64,000 nt of DNA from Sphingobacterium sp. ML3W (GCF_029542085.1 NZ_CP107036.1:4774001-4838000); one strand, 5' to 3'; shown: positions 24,544-34,110, counted from the first letter of the stretch. Numbers and translations: made by a program. The notes: generated by a model not told the origin, from the letters alone.

Positions 24544-26106
24544 ATGAAGATTTTTAAACGATTTCTATTTACGGCATTGATCAACCTTGGAATATCAATG
24601 CAAGTCATTGCTCAGGTAACAACACTTCAAGTAGACTCGCTTATGAAGTCCGCATTGGCCGAGTTAGAGGTAGCGGGTGCAGCCATCGCAATTGTCAAAG
24701 ATGGAAAAGTAGTCATTCAAAAAGGATATGGAACCCGCGATATAGATGCACCATCCCCTGTTAATGAGTATACTAACTTTCAGATAGCCAGTACGTCCAA
24801 AGCTTTTACCGTGGCCGCATTGGCAATTTTGGTTGAAGAGGGAAAAGTTACCTGGGAGGATAAAGTAAAGGATCATATACCTGAGTTTAAGATGTACAAC
24901 GATTATGTCACCGAAAACATGAATATTGCTGATCTGTTGACTCATCGCAGTGGACTTGGACTTGGTGTTGGCGATCTCATGTTCTTTCCGGATGGGGGAG
25001 ATTTCGATGCAAAGGATGTCGTAAAAGTTTTCCAATATTTTAAACCCGTTTCCGCATTTCGGACTCAATTTGACTACGATAATTTACTTTATATTGTCGC
25101 TGGAGAGGTAATCCATCGCGTGAGCGGACAACCTTTCGGAACGTTTGTCGAAAAACGTATTCTAATGCCTTTGGGGATGAATCGTTCAAAAGTGGATAAA
25201 AAGGCTATGCTGAAAGATGAGAATACTGCTGGCCCGCATAGCTTGATAGCCAATAAAGTGAAAAGGATAAATTTTTTCGAAAACAGTGAATCCGCAGCAG
25301 CAGGGGGAATCTACTCAAATGTTGCCGACATGACCAAGTGGATGTCTGTTCAATTGAATCGAGGAAAATACGGACGTAATCTAGATTCAGCCTTATTCTC
25401 TGCAGCCAATAGCAAACGGATGTGGACAATCCATACACCATTGAGTGCAGAGGAATCAAAACGCTATAAATCACATTTCTTAGGTTATGGGCTCGGTTGG
25501 TTTCTTACGGATAAAAATGGTTGTATGGTTGTTTCACATTCTGGATATGTACCAGGAATGCATTCTGAAGTGATATTGGTGCCAGATCTGAACTTGGGTA
25601 TTACTATACTAAATAATTCAGATCATTCAGGAGGGGCACTCAATCATGCTGTAACAAACGCTATTTTGGATAAGTATTTGGGCTTAAGTGAACTGAAATG
25701 GGTCGACATGGGTGTCAATTTCCTTGCGCAAAACAAAGGTAAGGATGATGAGGCAACAACAAAAGTATGGGCGAAGGTAGATTCGCTAAAAAAACAGAAG
25801 GTTGATATTCAGAAATATATTGGTTCCTATTCTGATCGCTGGTTTGGTGAAGTACAAGTCTATCTAAAAGATAAGGAACTTCGGATCCGCAGTGTTCGAT
25901 CACCCAAATTAAATGGTGCAATGCATTTGTACGAGAAGGATATTTTCGCTATCCGATGGGATTATCAGGACATGAACTGTGATGCACTTGCGACCTTCAC
26001 TTTAAATAAAGAAGGAAAGGCCGAAAGCATCAAAATGAAGGGAATTTCCCCCAATATTGATTTTAGCTTTGATTTTCAGGACTTGGATCTTCGTCGTAAA
26101 CCTTAA
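24544..26106 (+). CDS. Exported serine hydrolase (class C beta-lactamase fold)
   Basis: 520 residues with a signal peptide (1-24, ending VIAQ). The beta-lactamase/penicillin-binding-like domain (about 30-375) has S83-T-S-K86 as the nucleophile motif, Y178-D-N180 as the second motif and H332-S-G334 in place of KTG. A C-terminal lipocalin-like DUF3471 domain (about 410-515) follows. Relatives include esterases, D-aminopeptidases and muropeptide hydrolases, and the HSG triad end argues for an esterase or peptidase rather than a resistance enzyme. Appears monocistronic. Confidence 0.93.
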   Translation: MKIFKRFLFTALINLGISMQVIAQVTTLQVDSLMKSALAELEVAGAAIAIVKDGKVVIQKGYGTRDIDAPSPVNEYTNFQIASTSKAFTVAALAILVEEGKVTWEDKVKDHIPEFKMYNDYVTENMNIADLLTHRSGLGLGVGDLMFFPDGGDFDAKDVVKVFQYFKPVSAFRTQFDYDNLLYIVAGEVIHRVSGQPFGTFVEKRILMPLGMNRSKVDKKAMLKDENTAGPHSLIANKVKRINFFENSESAAAGGIYSNVADMTKWMSVQLNRGKYGRNLDSALFSAANSKRMWTIHTPLSAEESKRYKSHFLGYGLGWFLTDKNGCMVVSHSGYVPGMHSEVILVPDLNLGITILNNSDHSGGALNHAVTNAILDKYLGLSELKWVDMGVNFLAQNKGKDDEATTKVWAKVDSLKKQKVDIQKYIGSYSDRWFGEVQVYLKDKELRIRSVRSPKLNGAMHLYEKDIFAIRWDYQDMNCDALATFTLNKEGKAESIKMKGISPNIDFSFDFQDLDLRRKP

Positions 26107-26229
26107 ATAACAGAATAGGACAATTTGTTTACCTAAGAAATAGAATTAAAACTGTCCAAATTTTACATTTAGATGCAACGAAGGCGGACGGATTTTAATT
26201 ATAATTACTATTCAGTGTTTGGTTAAGTT

Positions 26230-27474
26230 CTAATGGCGTAATACGGCTGTATCATGGATATCAAATGATTTGATAAGTCCAGACCCCTGAAAGGAAACTC
26301 GGACACCAACAATCTTTCCGATTCCAGTAAGAAACAATCCCTGATAGGCGAGTTTGTCATTCAGCTCTATCTTAATCTTCCCCGCATTGGATATGCATTT
26401 GACTGATACAGGTGAAGAGAAGTCGACTCCAAAAGCAGATAGATTGTTGGTAGCTCCTTCCAATAATTGCTCCCCAATCCACAATTGGAGTTCTCCGACA
26501 CAGCCTGGTTTGGAGAGTGGAATCATAATTATTCCATCTGTTCCTAAGAGTGTTATTCCGCTTTGTTGACAAGGCACATTAAGTTGTCGATATGTATTCT
26601 GAATGGCCAGGGATAAAGTGAAATTTTTACTGTCGATATTCCATCCCCTGGAAACCTGTGTTAATACAAATTCTGGTATTTCGGAATTGTAGTTATTGGT
26701 ATTTTGTGGTAAATCCTGTTGCTTCAGACCCTGCCAGTCTCCATGATCAATCATTTCCTTGGGCAGATATATTGGGACAGGTTCCTTCGTTATGAATCCC
26801 ATCCAATCTTCGGATTCTATAAAAATATCATGCTCTTTAACAATCGAGTCATTGAGGACCAATTTTGCCCGGTAATATCCCGGACGGTAATAGGTACTGG
26901 CATGTTCGTGACGGTTTTTATCAACTTTTACCCTTCTTTTTGAATCCCAGTTTTGTTGAATAAAGACACTGTCTGCATTGGAATGGCTTGCATCGTACTC
27001 GAATATGACTGTATTGGGTACCCCTGTTGTTACAGGTTTACTACTAAAGCTGATTTTACGATAGGATAATTCATTCCTTGATTTTCCTCGAAATCTATTG
27101 ACCCCTATCAGAAATCCTGTTAATATTAGCAGGATAAGACAGCCATATACTATTTTAGCACGAGGTCTTCTCTTGCGCTCTTCTTTATTGTTTTGATCAG
27201 TGATTGGGATGGAAGATATCAGTGAGCGCCAATTCGAGAATCCCGAAAATTTGGCTAAAGCATCTAATGTGCTTAAATTGGGATTGCTATTGTATTGTAC
27301 CTTTCCCCAGATTCTTTTGAGGGTGCTTGTGCTGAGGACAACATTGGTTTCCTTATAAATCAATTCACTCAGGTTATCAAAATCCTGCGATTGCCAACCT
27401 GCGCTACTTCCCCACCCGACTTTTTCTTCGATGAGTTCCTTGCATTTGTTTATATGGTGTTGATTTTCAGTCAT
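26230..27474 (-). CDS. Membrane protein with putative N-terminal DNA-binding-like domain and extracytoplasmic sensor domain
   Basis: 414 residues, family not recognised. Residues 1-85 are soluble and helical and read like a bacteroidete helix-turn-helix module (DFDNLSELIYKETNVVLSTSTLKRIWGKV, then STLDALAKFSGF). A basic stretch (KEERKRRPR) precedes one membrane helix (about 110-128). The outer part begins with a PKD-like beta region (YYRPGYYRAKLVLNDS) and ends in a lectin-like beta domain. This order suggests a one-component sensor that could bind DNA from the membrane. It is divergent from the lectin-like gene at 27600, a candidate target. Confidence 0.7.
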   Translation of the reverse strand: MTENQHHINKCKELIEEKVGWGSSAGWQSQDFDNLSELIYKETNVVLSTSTLKRIWGKVQYNSNPNLSTLDALAKFSGFSNWRSLISSIPITDQNNKEERKRRPRAKIVYGCLILLILTGFLIGVNRFRGKSRNELSYRKISFSSKPVTTGVPNTVIFEYDASHSNADSVFIQQNWDSKRRVKVDKNRHEHASTYYRPGYYRAKLVLNDSIVKEHDIFIESEDWMGFITKEPVPIYLPKEMIDHGDWQGLKQQDLPQNTNNYNSEIPEFVLTQVSRGWNIDSKNFTLSLAIQNTYRQLNVPCQQSGITLLGTDGIIMIPLSKPGCVGELQLWIGEQLLEGATNNLSAFGVDFSSPVSVKCISNAGKIKIELNDKLAYQGLFLTGIGKIVGVRVSFQGSGLIKSFDIHDTAVLRH

Positions 27475-27599
27475 ATTTAATCAAGATTAAACTTGCACAG
27501 ATTTGAACAAGCCATGAATTCAGGATATATCCATTGCGAACTATCTTTATCAAAGTATATTTTGCAATGCCTAATATAAACATCAAATCTTTTAACAAT

Positions 27600-28256
27600 A
27601 TGATTAAATTTAAAATTACATGCTGCTTGTGTTTACTCTTTTCTTTGCTGTCTATAGCATCAGGACAGGAGCCCGTCAAAACAAATTTATCTTTGGATAA
27701 TTTATATCCGGTCAACAGGACGGTGACCATAGAAAAGGACAGTACAGGAACACCTGTCTTACATATTAATGGTCGGCCCAATGCTGGTATCGCATGGATA
27801 AAAGATAGTTCTTTTAAAAATGGTTATATCGAATTCGATGTCAGAGGAAAAGACCTGTTGCAACAGAGCTTTGTGGGGATAGCATTTCACGGAGTTAATG
27901 ATACAACTTATGAAGCCGTATATTTCCGGCCATTTAATTTTTATGCAACGGATCCGATAAGAAAGAAGCATGCGGTACAATATATCGCGCTACCGACCAA
28001 TGACTGGCCCCATCTGAGAGAGCAATTTCCAGACAAATACGAAGCGCCCATAACATCTGTGATGGATCCTAACGATTGGTTTCATGTAAAGCTCCTTGTA
28101 GTCGGACAAACGATCAAAATTTATTTTAATTCGGATACTACCCCAGTACTTGAAGTTCAATCTTTACATGGAAAATCCGATGGAAAAGTGGGATTTTGGA
28201 CGGGACATACATCGGATGGTGACTTTAAAAATCTAACTATTACTGCTAAAAATTAA
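27600..28256 (+). CDS. Exported concanavalin-like (DUF1080-type) protein
   Basis: 218 residues starting at the ATG that gives a signal peptide (1-23, ending ASGQ). The mature part is one beta-sandwich of the LamG/3-keto-disaccharide hydrolase (DUF1080) type: IAWIKDSSFKNGYIEFDVRGKD, VGIAFHGVNDTTYEAVYFRPFNF, WFHVKLLVVG, KVGFWTGHTSDGDFKNL. Such domains bind or cleave glycans, and no catalytic residues can be assigned here. It is divergent from the membrane sensor at 26230-27474, whose C-terminal region is of similar character. Confidence 0.8.
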   Translation: MIKFKITCCLCLLFSLLSIASGQEPVKTNLSLDNLYPVNRTVTIEKDSTGTPVLHINGRPNAGIAWIKDSSFKNGYIEFDVRGKDLLQQSFVGIAFHGVNDTTYEAVYFRPFNFYATDPIRKKHAVQYIALPTNDWPHLREQFPDKYEAPITSVMDPNDWFHVKLLVVGQTIKIYFNSDTTPVLEVQSLHGKSDGKVGFWTGHTSDGDFKNLTITAKN

Positions 28257-28333
28257 AAGTATGAAGCTGTTGACACAAGGGCTAATCTCATAAAAACTAC
28301 CTTCTTGTTACTTAATTCAGAAGATTTATTCCG

Positions 28334-28341
28334 TAAATTTG
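28334..28341 (+). promoter_or_regulatory. -7 element TAAATTTG of the response regulator
   Basis: Exact TAnnTTTG match 19 bases before the ATG at 28361. Confidence 0.45.
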
Positions 28342-28360
28342 TCCTGGAGGCAACAAGCTT

Positions 28361-28825
28361 ATGGAAAATAAGAAGATTTCGATATTGTATGTTGACGACG
28401 AGGAAAATAATCTATTTTCCTTTAAAGCGACATTCCGGTTAAAATATAAGGTGTTTACGGCTATAAATGGCGCCGAAGCAATAGAACTTGTCAAAAACAA
28501 CCCCATTGATATCATTATCACGGACCAGCGGATGCCAGAAATGACGGGTGTGGAGTTTTTGGAAGAAATCATAAAAATTGATGCGGCTCCAATGCGCATC
28601 CTTTTAACAGGGTATGCCGATATGGCTGCAGTGGTCGATGCTGTCAATAAAGGGAAGATATTTCATTACCTCAATAAACCCTGGAGTGAGAAAGAGCTCG
28701 ATCAAACAATTCAACGCGCTTATGAAGTGTATACTGAGCGGCAAAAAATAATTGAAACAAATGCGCTGCTAGAAACCTCTAATGATCAATTGGAATTTAT
28801 GCTACGTCAGAAGCTGCTATCCTAA
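28361..28825 (+). CDS. Single-domain response regulator with coiled tail
   Basis: 154 residues. The CheY-like receiver has acidic residues at YVDDE, phospho-acceptor D55 in IIITDQRMPEM, Thr in LLTGYAD and K106 in LNKPW. The DQRMP and NKPW spellings are those of RpfG-like receivers, but there is no HD-GYP output; residues 110-154 form a helical tail that may mediate dimerisation or contact a partner. It converges with the operon ending in the receiver-kinase, and the two receivers are clear paralogues, so phosphoryl exchange between them is plausible. Confidence 0.9.
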   Translation: MENKKISILYVDDEENNLFSFKATFRLKYKVFTAINGAEAIELVKNNPIDIIITDQRMPEMTGVEFLEEIIKIDAAPMRILLTGYADMAAVVDAVNKGKIFHYLNKPWSEKELDQTIQRAYEVYTERQKIIETNALLETSNDQLEFMLRQKLLS

Positions 28826-28846
28826 AAAATCAGTTTTTAGGATAGC
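28815..28846. terminator. Bidirectional hairpin covering the response-regulator stop
   Basis: Stem GCTATCCTAAAAA / TTTTTAGGATAGC with a short loop; the TAA stop (28823-28825) lies within its left arm. It separates two convergent genes only 26 bases apart. Confidence 0.7.
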
Positions 28847-28851
28847 AGATC

Positions 28852-29937
28852 TTATTTGCTCGGTATCCTAACCGTAAATGTTGTTCCTGTATTTGGTGGC
28901 GATTGCACATCGATTGCCCCCTGTAGCTTAAGTAGGGCGTTCTGTACATTATATAAGCCAAATCCCATTCCTTTGGCCTGATCACTGCCTCTAAAGAATA
29001 ACTTGAAAATATCACCGATATGTTCGGGAGAAATTCCAATACCATTATCACTCACGACAATAGTAGCATGTTTGTCAGATACATCGACCGATAATTTGAC
29101 AAATGGATTCGTCTGCTCTTTTTGCTGATATTTAAAAGCATTGGATAGTAGATTGTGCAAGATTAATTCCAGTATGGCTTTATCACAATGAAATGGCTCT
29201 TTCTGCTCCACATGAATATCAAATGTTACATCCTTATTTTGTGTGTACATTTTATAGAATTGTCTAACATTGCCGAAAAGTTCATCAAAATTAATTTCAG
29301 AGAGCATGAGCTCACCTCTCCGCAACAGATAGTAGTCCCTTAGACTATCAATGTAGGCATCCAGACTGACCAAGGAACTATCCATCAAGGTAAGCAACTC
29401 GTGGATGCGGTCTATGTTGTTAAATTCTAGTCCTAGTTTTACCGCAGAGAGTACGCCAGTTAAGGGATCACGTAAATCATGGCTCACACTATATGCAAAC
29501 TTATCGAGCTCATCGTATGCTTTCTGCAATTCTTGGTTCTTTGTCTCCAATAATGAATTTGCGACATAAAATTTATTCGCCTCTTCGATCGCAGAGATAA
29601 TTTCTTCACGCATCCAGGGTTTGCGAACGAACCGAAATATATGCCCCTTATTGATCGCATCTATAACCGTATCCATGTCTGCATAGGCGGTCAATAGAAT
29701 ACGGATTGGCTTAGGATAATCTTTTTTGATGCGGTGGAGAAAATCTATTCCCAGTTCCCCAGGCATACGCTGATCACAAAAGATCACACGGATATCCGGG
29801 TTGGAAAGAAGTATTTTTTCGGCTTCGGCAGTATTTGATGCGGTATGAATGACATAGTCGTATCTAAAATTTGCTTTAAAACCAACCAAGTTATTTGCTT
29901 CATCATCAATATATAATATTTCAATCTCCGTCTGCAT
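28852..29937 (-). CDS. Receiver-histidine kinase hybrid
   Basis: 361 residues from the ATG at 29937; a TTG nine codons upstream is less likely. An N-terminal receiver (1-120, phospho-acceptor D55 in FCDQRMPGE, K in VRKPW) is joined by a short coil to a HisKA domain with H153 in SVSHDLRDPL and a HATPase_c domain (N box LHNLLSNAFKYQ, DNGIGI, GFGLYNVQ). There is no membrane segment, so it is a cytoplasmic kinase controlled by phosphorylation of its own receiver. It is last in the operon beginning at 33750, 78 bases after the 7TM kinase. Confidence 0.94.
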   Translation of the reverse strand: MQTEIEILYIDDEANNLVGFKANFRYDYVIHTASNTAEAEKILLSNPDIRVIFCDQRMPGELGIDFLHRIKKDYPKPIRILLTAYADMDTVIDAINKGHIFRFVRKPWMREEIISAIEEANKFYVANSLLETKNQELQKAYDELDKFAYSVSHDLRDPLTGVLSAVKLGLEFNNIDRIHELLTLMDSSLVSLDAYIDSLRDYYLLRRGELMLSEINFDELFGNVRQFYKMYTQNKDVTFDIHVEQKEPFHCDKAILELILHNLLSNAFKYQQKEQTNPFVKLSVDVSDKHATIVVSDNGIGISPEHIGDIFKLFFRGSDQAKGMGFGLYNVQNALLKLQGAIDVQSPPNTGTTFTVRIPSK

Positions 29938-30015
29938 AATTTTTATAATCTGGTTTTTTTCCAAAATGAACGAAATTAATGATAATTTATCGAATTCATT
30001 GGGTTTACTTTGGCA

Positions 30016-32166
30016 TCAATTTGTTTGTTGTACAGGAATGTGTAATGTAAAAGCTGTTCCCTCTCCTATTTCTGATTCTACAATAATCTTACCATGATGT
30101 TTTGCAATAGTATTATAGGCAATAGACATGCCTAGTCCTGTTCCTTCACCTACATCTTTTGTCGTAAAAAAGGGTTCAAAAATTCGGTCTCGAATGTTTT
30201 CTGGGATGCCGATACCGTTGTCTGCTATTTTAACATAAATAGCGGATTGATCAGCTGTAAGCCCCGTTTCAATACTTAGTTTCCCTCCACTTTTCCCACC
30301 GAATTTTTTGCCTATGGCATACACTGCGTTAGTGATAATATTCAGAAATACCTGATTCAGTTTTCCGGCATGGCATTCGATCTTTGGTAGATTTGCAAGA
30401 TGTTTTTCTACCTCTATCGAATTGTTTATTACGTTGTTAAGTATTATCATGGTGGACATCAGGCCTTCATTGATATCCGCAAATTTTAAGGTGTCTTCGT
30501 CGACACGAGAAAAGATACGTAAACTTTTTACAATTTCTGCTGTTCGATGAGCACCTTCGTCCATTCCTTTCAATAGATAATCTACTTCGGTCTTCAGATA
30601 TCCAATATCCAAATCATCTTTAAATTTTTTGATCTGTGACTGTTTTTCACTATCGGAAAGGCCCGTAGTAAATGCAATACGCTCAACTTCGTCCAGTGTT
30701 TCCCAGATCATATTGATGTCGCGCTTTAGTGGGGCGACATTGGAAGTGACAAAGTTGATCGGGTTATTTATCTCATGAGCTACTCCTGCAGTCAATTGCC
30801 CTAAAGAAGCCATTTTTTCGGCTTCGACAAGCTGTGACTGGGCTTCTTTCAGATGTGCCAATGTTATTTGTAGCGACTCATTGGATTCTTTTAGTTCATG
30901 TGTCCGTTCATCTACCTTTTGTTCTAACACCGTATTCTGCTCACGGATAAGTTGCTCATTTTCCAGAGAGATAGCCAATTCTCGTTGTTGGGACTCTTCT
31001 TTTTCCTGTTTAAGTATATTGATACTGTATGCCAGACCAAAAGAAAGTAAAGCCATTTCGATAACTGAGGCAATTTGTACCGAATTGCTCGTAAAGTTGT
31101 TATAGTCTAATATCCCATAGTCTTTTAATAAAAATACTACGGATCCCAATAATAGAACAGTCCAGCCATAGACAAAGTATTTCGCCGGCCTATATCCGCT
31201 GATCATGATGCGGTAGGATAAATAGAGGACAAATAATGAACCTATACCAGTGGTCACTTGCATCACAAAAAATGCGGGCTGTGTCCGATTGAACAATGCG
31301 AGGATGGTACCAAGGGCAAATAATATGATAAAGATCGTGATTATCCGTTTTGATCGAGGAGCATTCTTCTCTAATTGGAGAAATGAACCTGCGAAGAGAA
31401 GGGCGTTAAGTCCAGACAAACAGCCGAAAATAATCGGACCTTTGGTCGCAAAATAAGGCCAGTTAGGCCATAAATATTGAAAACTATAGCCTTTGATACC
31501 CATTTGAGTGATCCCTGCACAAACAACATATAGGACATAATAGAGGTAGCCCTTGTCCCGAACAGAAAAAAACAGAAAAAGGTTGTATATCGCCATAATG
31601 AATACGATACCAATATAAATACCACTAAGGAGGCTATCGCTATTCATCTGCGCCATAAATTTGCGTTCGCTACTTAAGTAGATCGGCAATATAATTTGCT
31701 CGATACTTTTAATGCGGAGAAAAAAGGTCTTTTCCGACTGACAGTGCAGATGAATGTCAAACACATAATTGGGAACTTTATATTTTCTGATCGAAAAATT
31801 CTGATGTTCTCCCAGTTTAATGGATTGATATGTGCCATTCTCATTAGGACTATATAGTTCAATCTCATCCAGCAATGGATAGGCGATTTCCAGAAGAAGA
31901 TCTAAATCTTGTTTGGTATTATTTTTAACAGGTAGACGCAACCAGATGGCATTGGGCGATGTCCCTAGGTTAGGCACCTCACTGTTCAGCGATTGAAAGG
32001 TCGATGATGATGAAACTGTTGAAAAATCTGAGGTTTCGGGGCCTGTATAGCGCTCGAGCATATGACCAATCAGCAACCGTTGCCCAGATTGATCAATAGT
32101 GAGCTGGGCACGTGATGGTAGGCTTGCGAGAATAAAAATACAGATCAGGAAAAACCAGCACTTCAT
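30016..32166 (-). CDS. 7TMR-DISM sensor histidine kinase
   Basis: 716 residues. A signal peptide (1-21) leads to a periplasmic 7TMR-DISMED2 beta-domain (about 25-165, IWLRLPVKNNT...LLLEIAYPLLDEIELY), then seven membrane helices (about 180-385), a coiled-coil (LENEQLIREQNTVLEQKVDERTHEL), HisKA with H464 in VAHEINNPINF, and HATPase_c with DNGIGIPE and GTGLGMS. This receptor class is thought to bind small ligands, often carbohydrate-like or unknown. It lies 10 bases after the methyltransferase gene in an operon that may also make its ligand. Confidence 0.95.
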   Translation of the reverse strand: MKCWFFLICIFILASLPSRAQLTIDQSGQRLLIGHMLERYTGPETSDFSTVSSSSTFQSLNSEVPNLGTSPNAIWLRLPVKNNTKQDLDLLLEIAYPLLDEIELYSPNENGTYQSIKLGEHQNFSIRKYKVPNYVFDIHLHCQSEKTFFLRIKSIEQIILPIYLSSERKFMAQMNSDSLLSGIYIGIVFIMAIYNLFLFFSVRDKGYLYYVLYVVCAGITQMGIKGYSFQYLWPNWPYFATKGPIIFGCLSGLNALLFAGSFLQLEKNAPRSKRIITIFIILFALGTILALFNRTQPAFFVMQVTTGIGSLFVLYLSYRIMISGYRPAKYFVYGWTVLLLGSVVFLLKDYGILDYNNFTSNSVQIASVIEMALLSFGLAYSINILKQEKEESQQRELAISLENEQLIREQNTVLEQKVDERTHELKESNESLQITLAHLKEAQSQLVEAEKMASLGQLTAGVAHEINNPINFVTSNVAPLKRDINMIWETLDEVERIAFTTGLSDSEKQSQIKKFKDDLDIGYLKTEVDYLLKGMDEGAHRTAEIVKSLRIFSRVDEDTLKFADINEGLMSTMIILNNVINNSIEVEKHLANLPKIECHAGKLNQVFLNIITNAVYAIGKKFGGKSGGKLSIETGLTADQSAIYVKIADNGIGIPENIRDRIFEPFFTTKDVGEGTGLGMSIAYNTIAKHHGKIIVESEIGEGTAFTLHIPVQQTN

Positions 32167-32176
32167 CTTTAGGATA

Positions 32177-32941
32177 CTATTTTTTTGCTTGTGCGATTAC
32201 TAAATTCATGGAGACTAAAAAGCAGCCCGATTCATCCAATTGGTTTAATGTGAGCTGAAAATTGTCGTATTCGGTTTGACTTAATTTACCTTTTTCAAAC
32301 ATTTCCAACAGTATCTTGTCCAGAAATAAATAACGGTTGGCTTCTTCTCTGGAGCTTGTAACCATATTGAATGTTTGTAGTTGAACCTGTTGAAATCCAT
32401 TTGCAAGGAGATCAGCCGTTAGCTTATTGCCTGCCCAACCATTATTGACCTTCTCTTCGGTCAAGTAATGACATATCTTGGCCTCTATCTCAACATGTTG
32501 TGTGTAGAAAGTCAGGCTATTCCAGATTGTCTCCACAATGACCAACGGTTGCTCTTTGCGCAATATGCGATAGACCTCCTGAAACATGTTTTGTGGAGCT
32601 GTTAGATGCTGAACAAGACGTTCCATCCGTATGCCTGAAACGCTTTCATTCTCGAAACCGAGCTGATACACCTCGCCCTGTACGAAATTGACGTTGCTGA
32701 GGTCCTTACTGCCTGACTTGGCATGATCAATCAATGTAGCATCATGGTCAATGCCAATGACCTGTACATTGCTGCCTAACATATTTGCAAGGTTAACAGC
32801 GTCCATCCCGGTACCGCAGCCCAAATCGGCAACGAGCCCTTCTTTGATGGTGTTAAAAGGGCTATAGGAATGTATTTTTAGTTGCTTGAGAAAGTCTCCG
32901 GTATCCTGTAAATAACCGGCGCTATAGTGTTTAGTATCCAT
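32177..32941 (-). CDS. Class I SAM-dependent methyltransferase
   Basis: 254 residues. The SAM-binding motif VADLGCGTGMDAVNLA is at about 37-52, IGIDHDATLIDHAK provides the ribose-binding acid, and NVNFVQGEVYQL and the post-motif RMERLVQHL follow (Methyltransf_11/25 type). Substrate unknown. Its ATG overlaps the TAA of the acyltransferase-like gene by one base (TAATG), and the sensor kinase follows after 10 bases, so all three are likely translated from one message. Confidence 0.92.
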   Translation of the reverse strand: MDTKHYSAGYLQDTGDFLKQLKIHSYSPFNTIKEGLVADLGCGTGMDAVNLANMLGSNVQVIGIDHDATLIDHAKSGSKDLSNVNFVQGEVYQLGFENESVSGIRMERLVQHLTAPQNMFQEVYRILRKEQPLVIVETIWNSLTFYTQHVEIEAKICHYLTEEKVNNGWAGNKLTADLLANGFQQVQLQTFNMVTSSREEANRYLFLDKILLEMFEKGKLSQTEYDNFQLTLNQLDESGCFLVSMNLVIAQAKK

Positions 32942-33750
32942 TACAAAATATTTAGATTACGATGATCTACTTGGAGATCTGCCGATGTATGGTTCAAATT
33001 TTTTATGACTTCGTCGAGATCCCAACGATCTAAATTGGGAATATCTATTTGATAGTGAATTTCAATCTCTTTATTTCGCAAGGTTTCTATCCTGACAATA
33101 TTGGAATTGTTTCGGAGCGAAAATATTGCCTCCTTGTTTTCTTGATCAGCTTCGGTTAATGTGTCCAGATTTCTCATGATCATAACCGTTGCCAATAAAT
33201 CCAATTTGGGATAGTAAAAAGTCCCATTGTTACCAACGCTGGTATCTCTTCGATAACCGACGCTCTCGGCCAGTTTTACTGTATATGGAGCGCATAGTGC
33301 AAACAGTGACTTGATCCCGATCTGTGTACTGATTGCTGCTCCCGCCCTTGTAAGGAAGATACTGCCGATGCCATATCCCGCGATCTCACGGGAATTCCAT
33401 AGGCCACAGCCTTCTCCCGTACCATGTAGTGCGTAGTCGTAAACTAAATCGTAGACACGTGCATCCATAGCACCAGTAGCCTGTTCTATCGGTAGTGGCT
33501 CACTTCCTCCGGCGGCATGTATCCGAACACCTCCATATACCTTCTCACCATCAAGTGACTCTACAATAAGTACAAATGATGCCGGATTATACATCCAGTC
33601 ATTTTTGGATGAAGTAACTTTCTTGACACCTATTGCTGTCAAGACATGGGCGTGCCCTTCTATAAAACGTTCACAGGTCTTAGGATCGTCGATAGCACGA
33701 AATGCTCTCAGTCTAACTACCGGACGTCCATCGTTGAATAATAATGCCAC
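32941..33750 (-). CDS. GNAT-like protein, possible N-acyltransferase
   Basis: 269 residues starting with GTG, as there is no upstream or early ATG. The layout resembles a GNAT or acyl-homoserine-lactone-synthase type fold: a strand with a bulge (FVLIVESLDGEKVYGGVRI), then GLWNSREIAGYGIGSIFLTRAG, a helix with GIKSLFALCAPYTVKLAESVGYRR as the motif-B-like region, and a C-terminal beta/alpha tail (about 200-269). No exact family is recognised, and an acetyl-CoA binding loop of canonical form is absent, so the donor could be an acyl carrier protein. First gene of the four-gene signalling operon. Confidence 0.6.
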   Translation of the reverse strand: MALLFNDGRPVVRLRAFRAIDDPKTCERFIEGHAHVLTAIGVKKVTSSKNDWMYNPASFVLIVESLDGEKVYGGVRIHAAGGSEPLPIEQATGAMDARVYDLVYDYALHGTGEGCGLWNSREIAGYGIGSIFLTRAGAAISTQIGIKSLFALCAPYTVKLAESVGYRRDTSVGNNGTFYYPKLDLLATVMIMRNLDTLTEADQENKEAIFSLRNNSNIVRIETLRNKEIEIHYQIDIPNLDRWDLDEVIKNLNHTSADLQVDHRNLNIL

Positions 33751-33778
33751 CGAAATGCTTTAATTTATCGTTGAAACA

Positions 33779-33786
33779 CAAAACTA
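33779..33786 (-). promoter_or_regulatory. -7 element TAGTTTTG of the signalling operon
   Basis: Exact TAnnTTTG on the minus strand, 28 bases before the GTG start at 33750. No -33 TTG at consensus distance. Confidence 0.5.
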
Positions 33787-33798
33787 ATCAATAAAAAG

Positions 33799-33834
33799 CA
33801 AAGCTGTTTATTGGTTTATCAAATAAACAGCTTT
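33799..33834. other. Hairpin upstream of the signalling operon
   Basis: 13-bp stem AAAGCTGTTTATT / AATAAACAGCTTT with a 9-base loop, just upstream of the -7 element. It could be an operator or a terminator of a transcript not seen here. Confidence 0.45.
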
Positions 33835-34110
33835 ATGATCTGCCTTTTACAAAAAGAGTATCGGTTCTGTCTTTGACTGTTCAGTGAGAAATTTTTGGAG
33901 GGGGGTAGCAGCAGCGTAAGCTCTCTAAGTGAATTACCAAAACAACGAGTACGTCTGCCATGGCACATCTTCGATAGGGTTGGGTTGGGTTTTTCGGGAC
34001 ATAGGTTTCGTAAAACGGCGTGTTGTAATTGTGAAAATTAGCTTGAAAATCTCTGCGCGACTGAAAAGTACGATATGAAATGATGAAATTTTAGTAAATT
34101 GTCGCTGATT
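33835..34110. other. Intergenic region between divergent genes, nothing further recognised
   Basis: About 275 bases preceding the LytTR gene. A G-rich tract (GGAGGGGGG near 33898) is the only unusual feature; no frame or tRNA was found. Confidence 0.45.
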
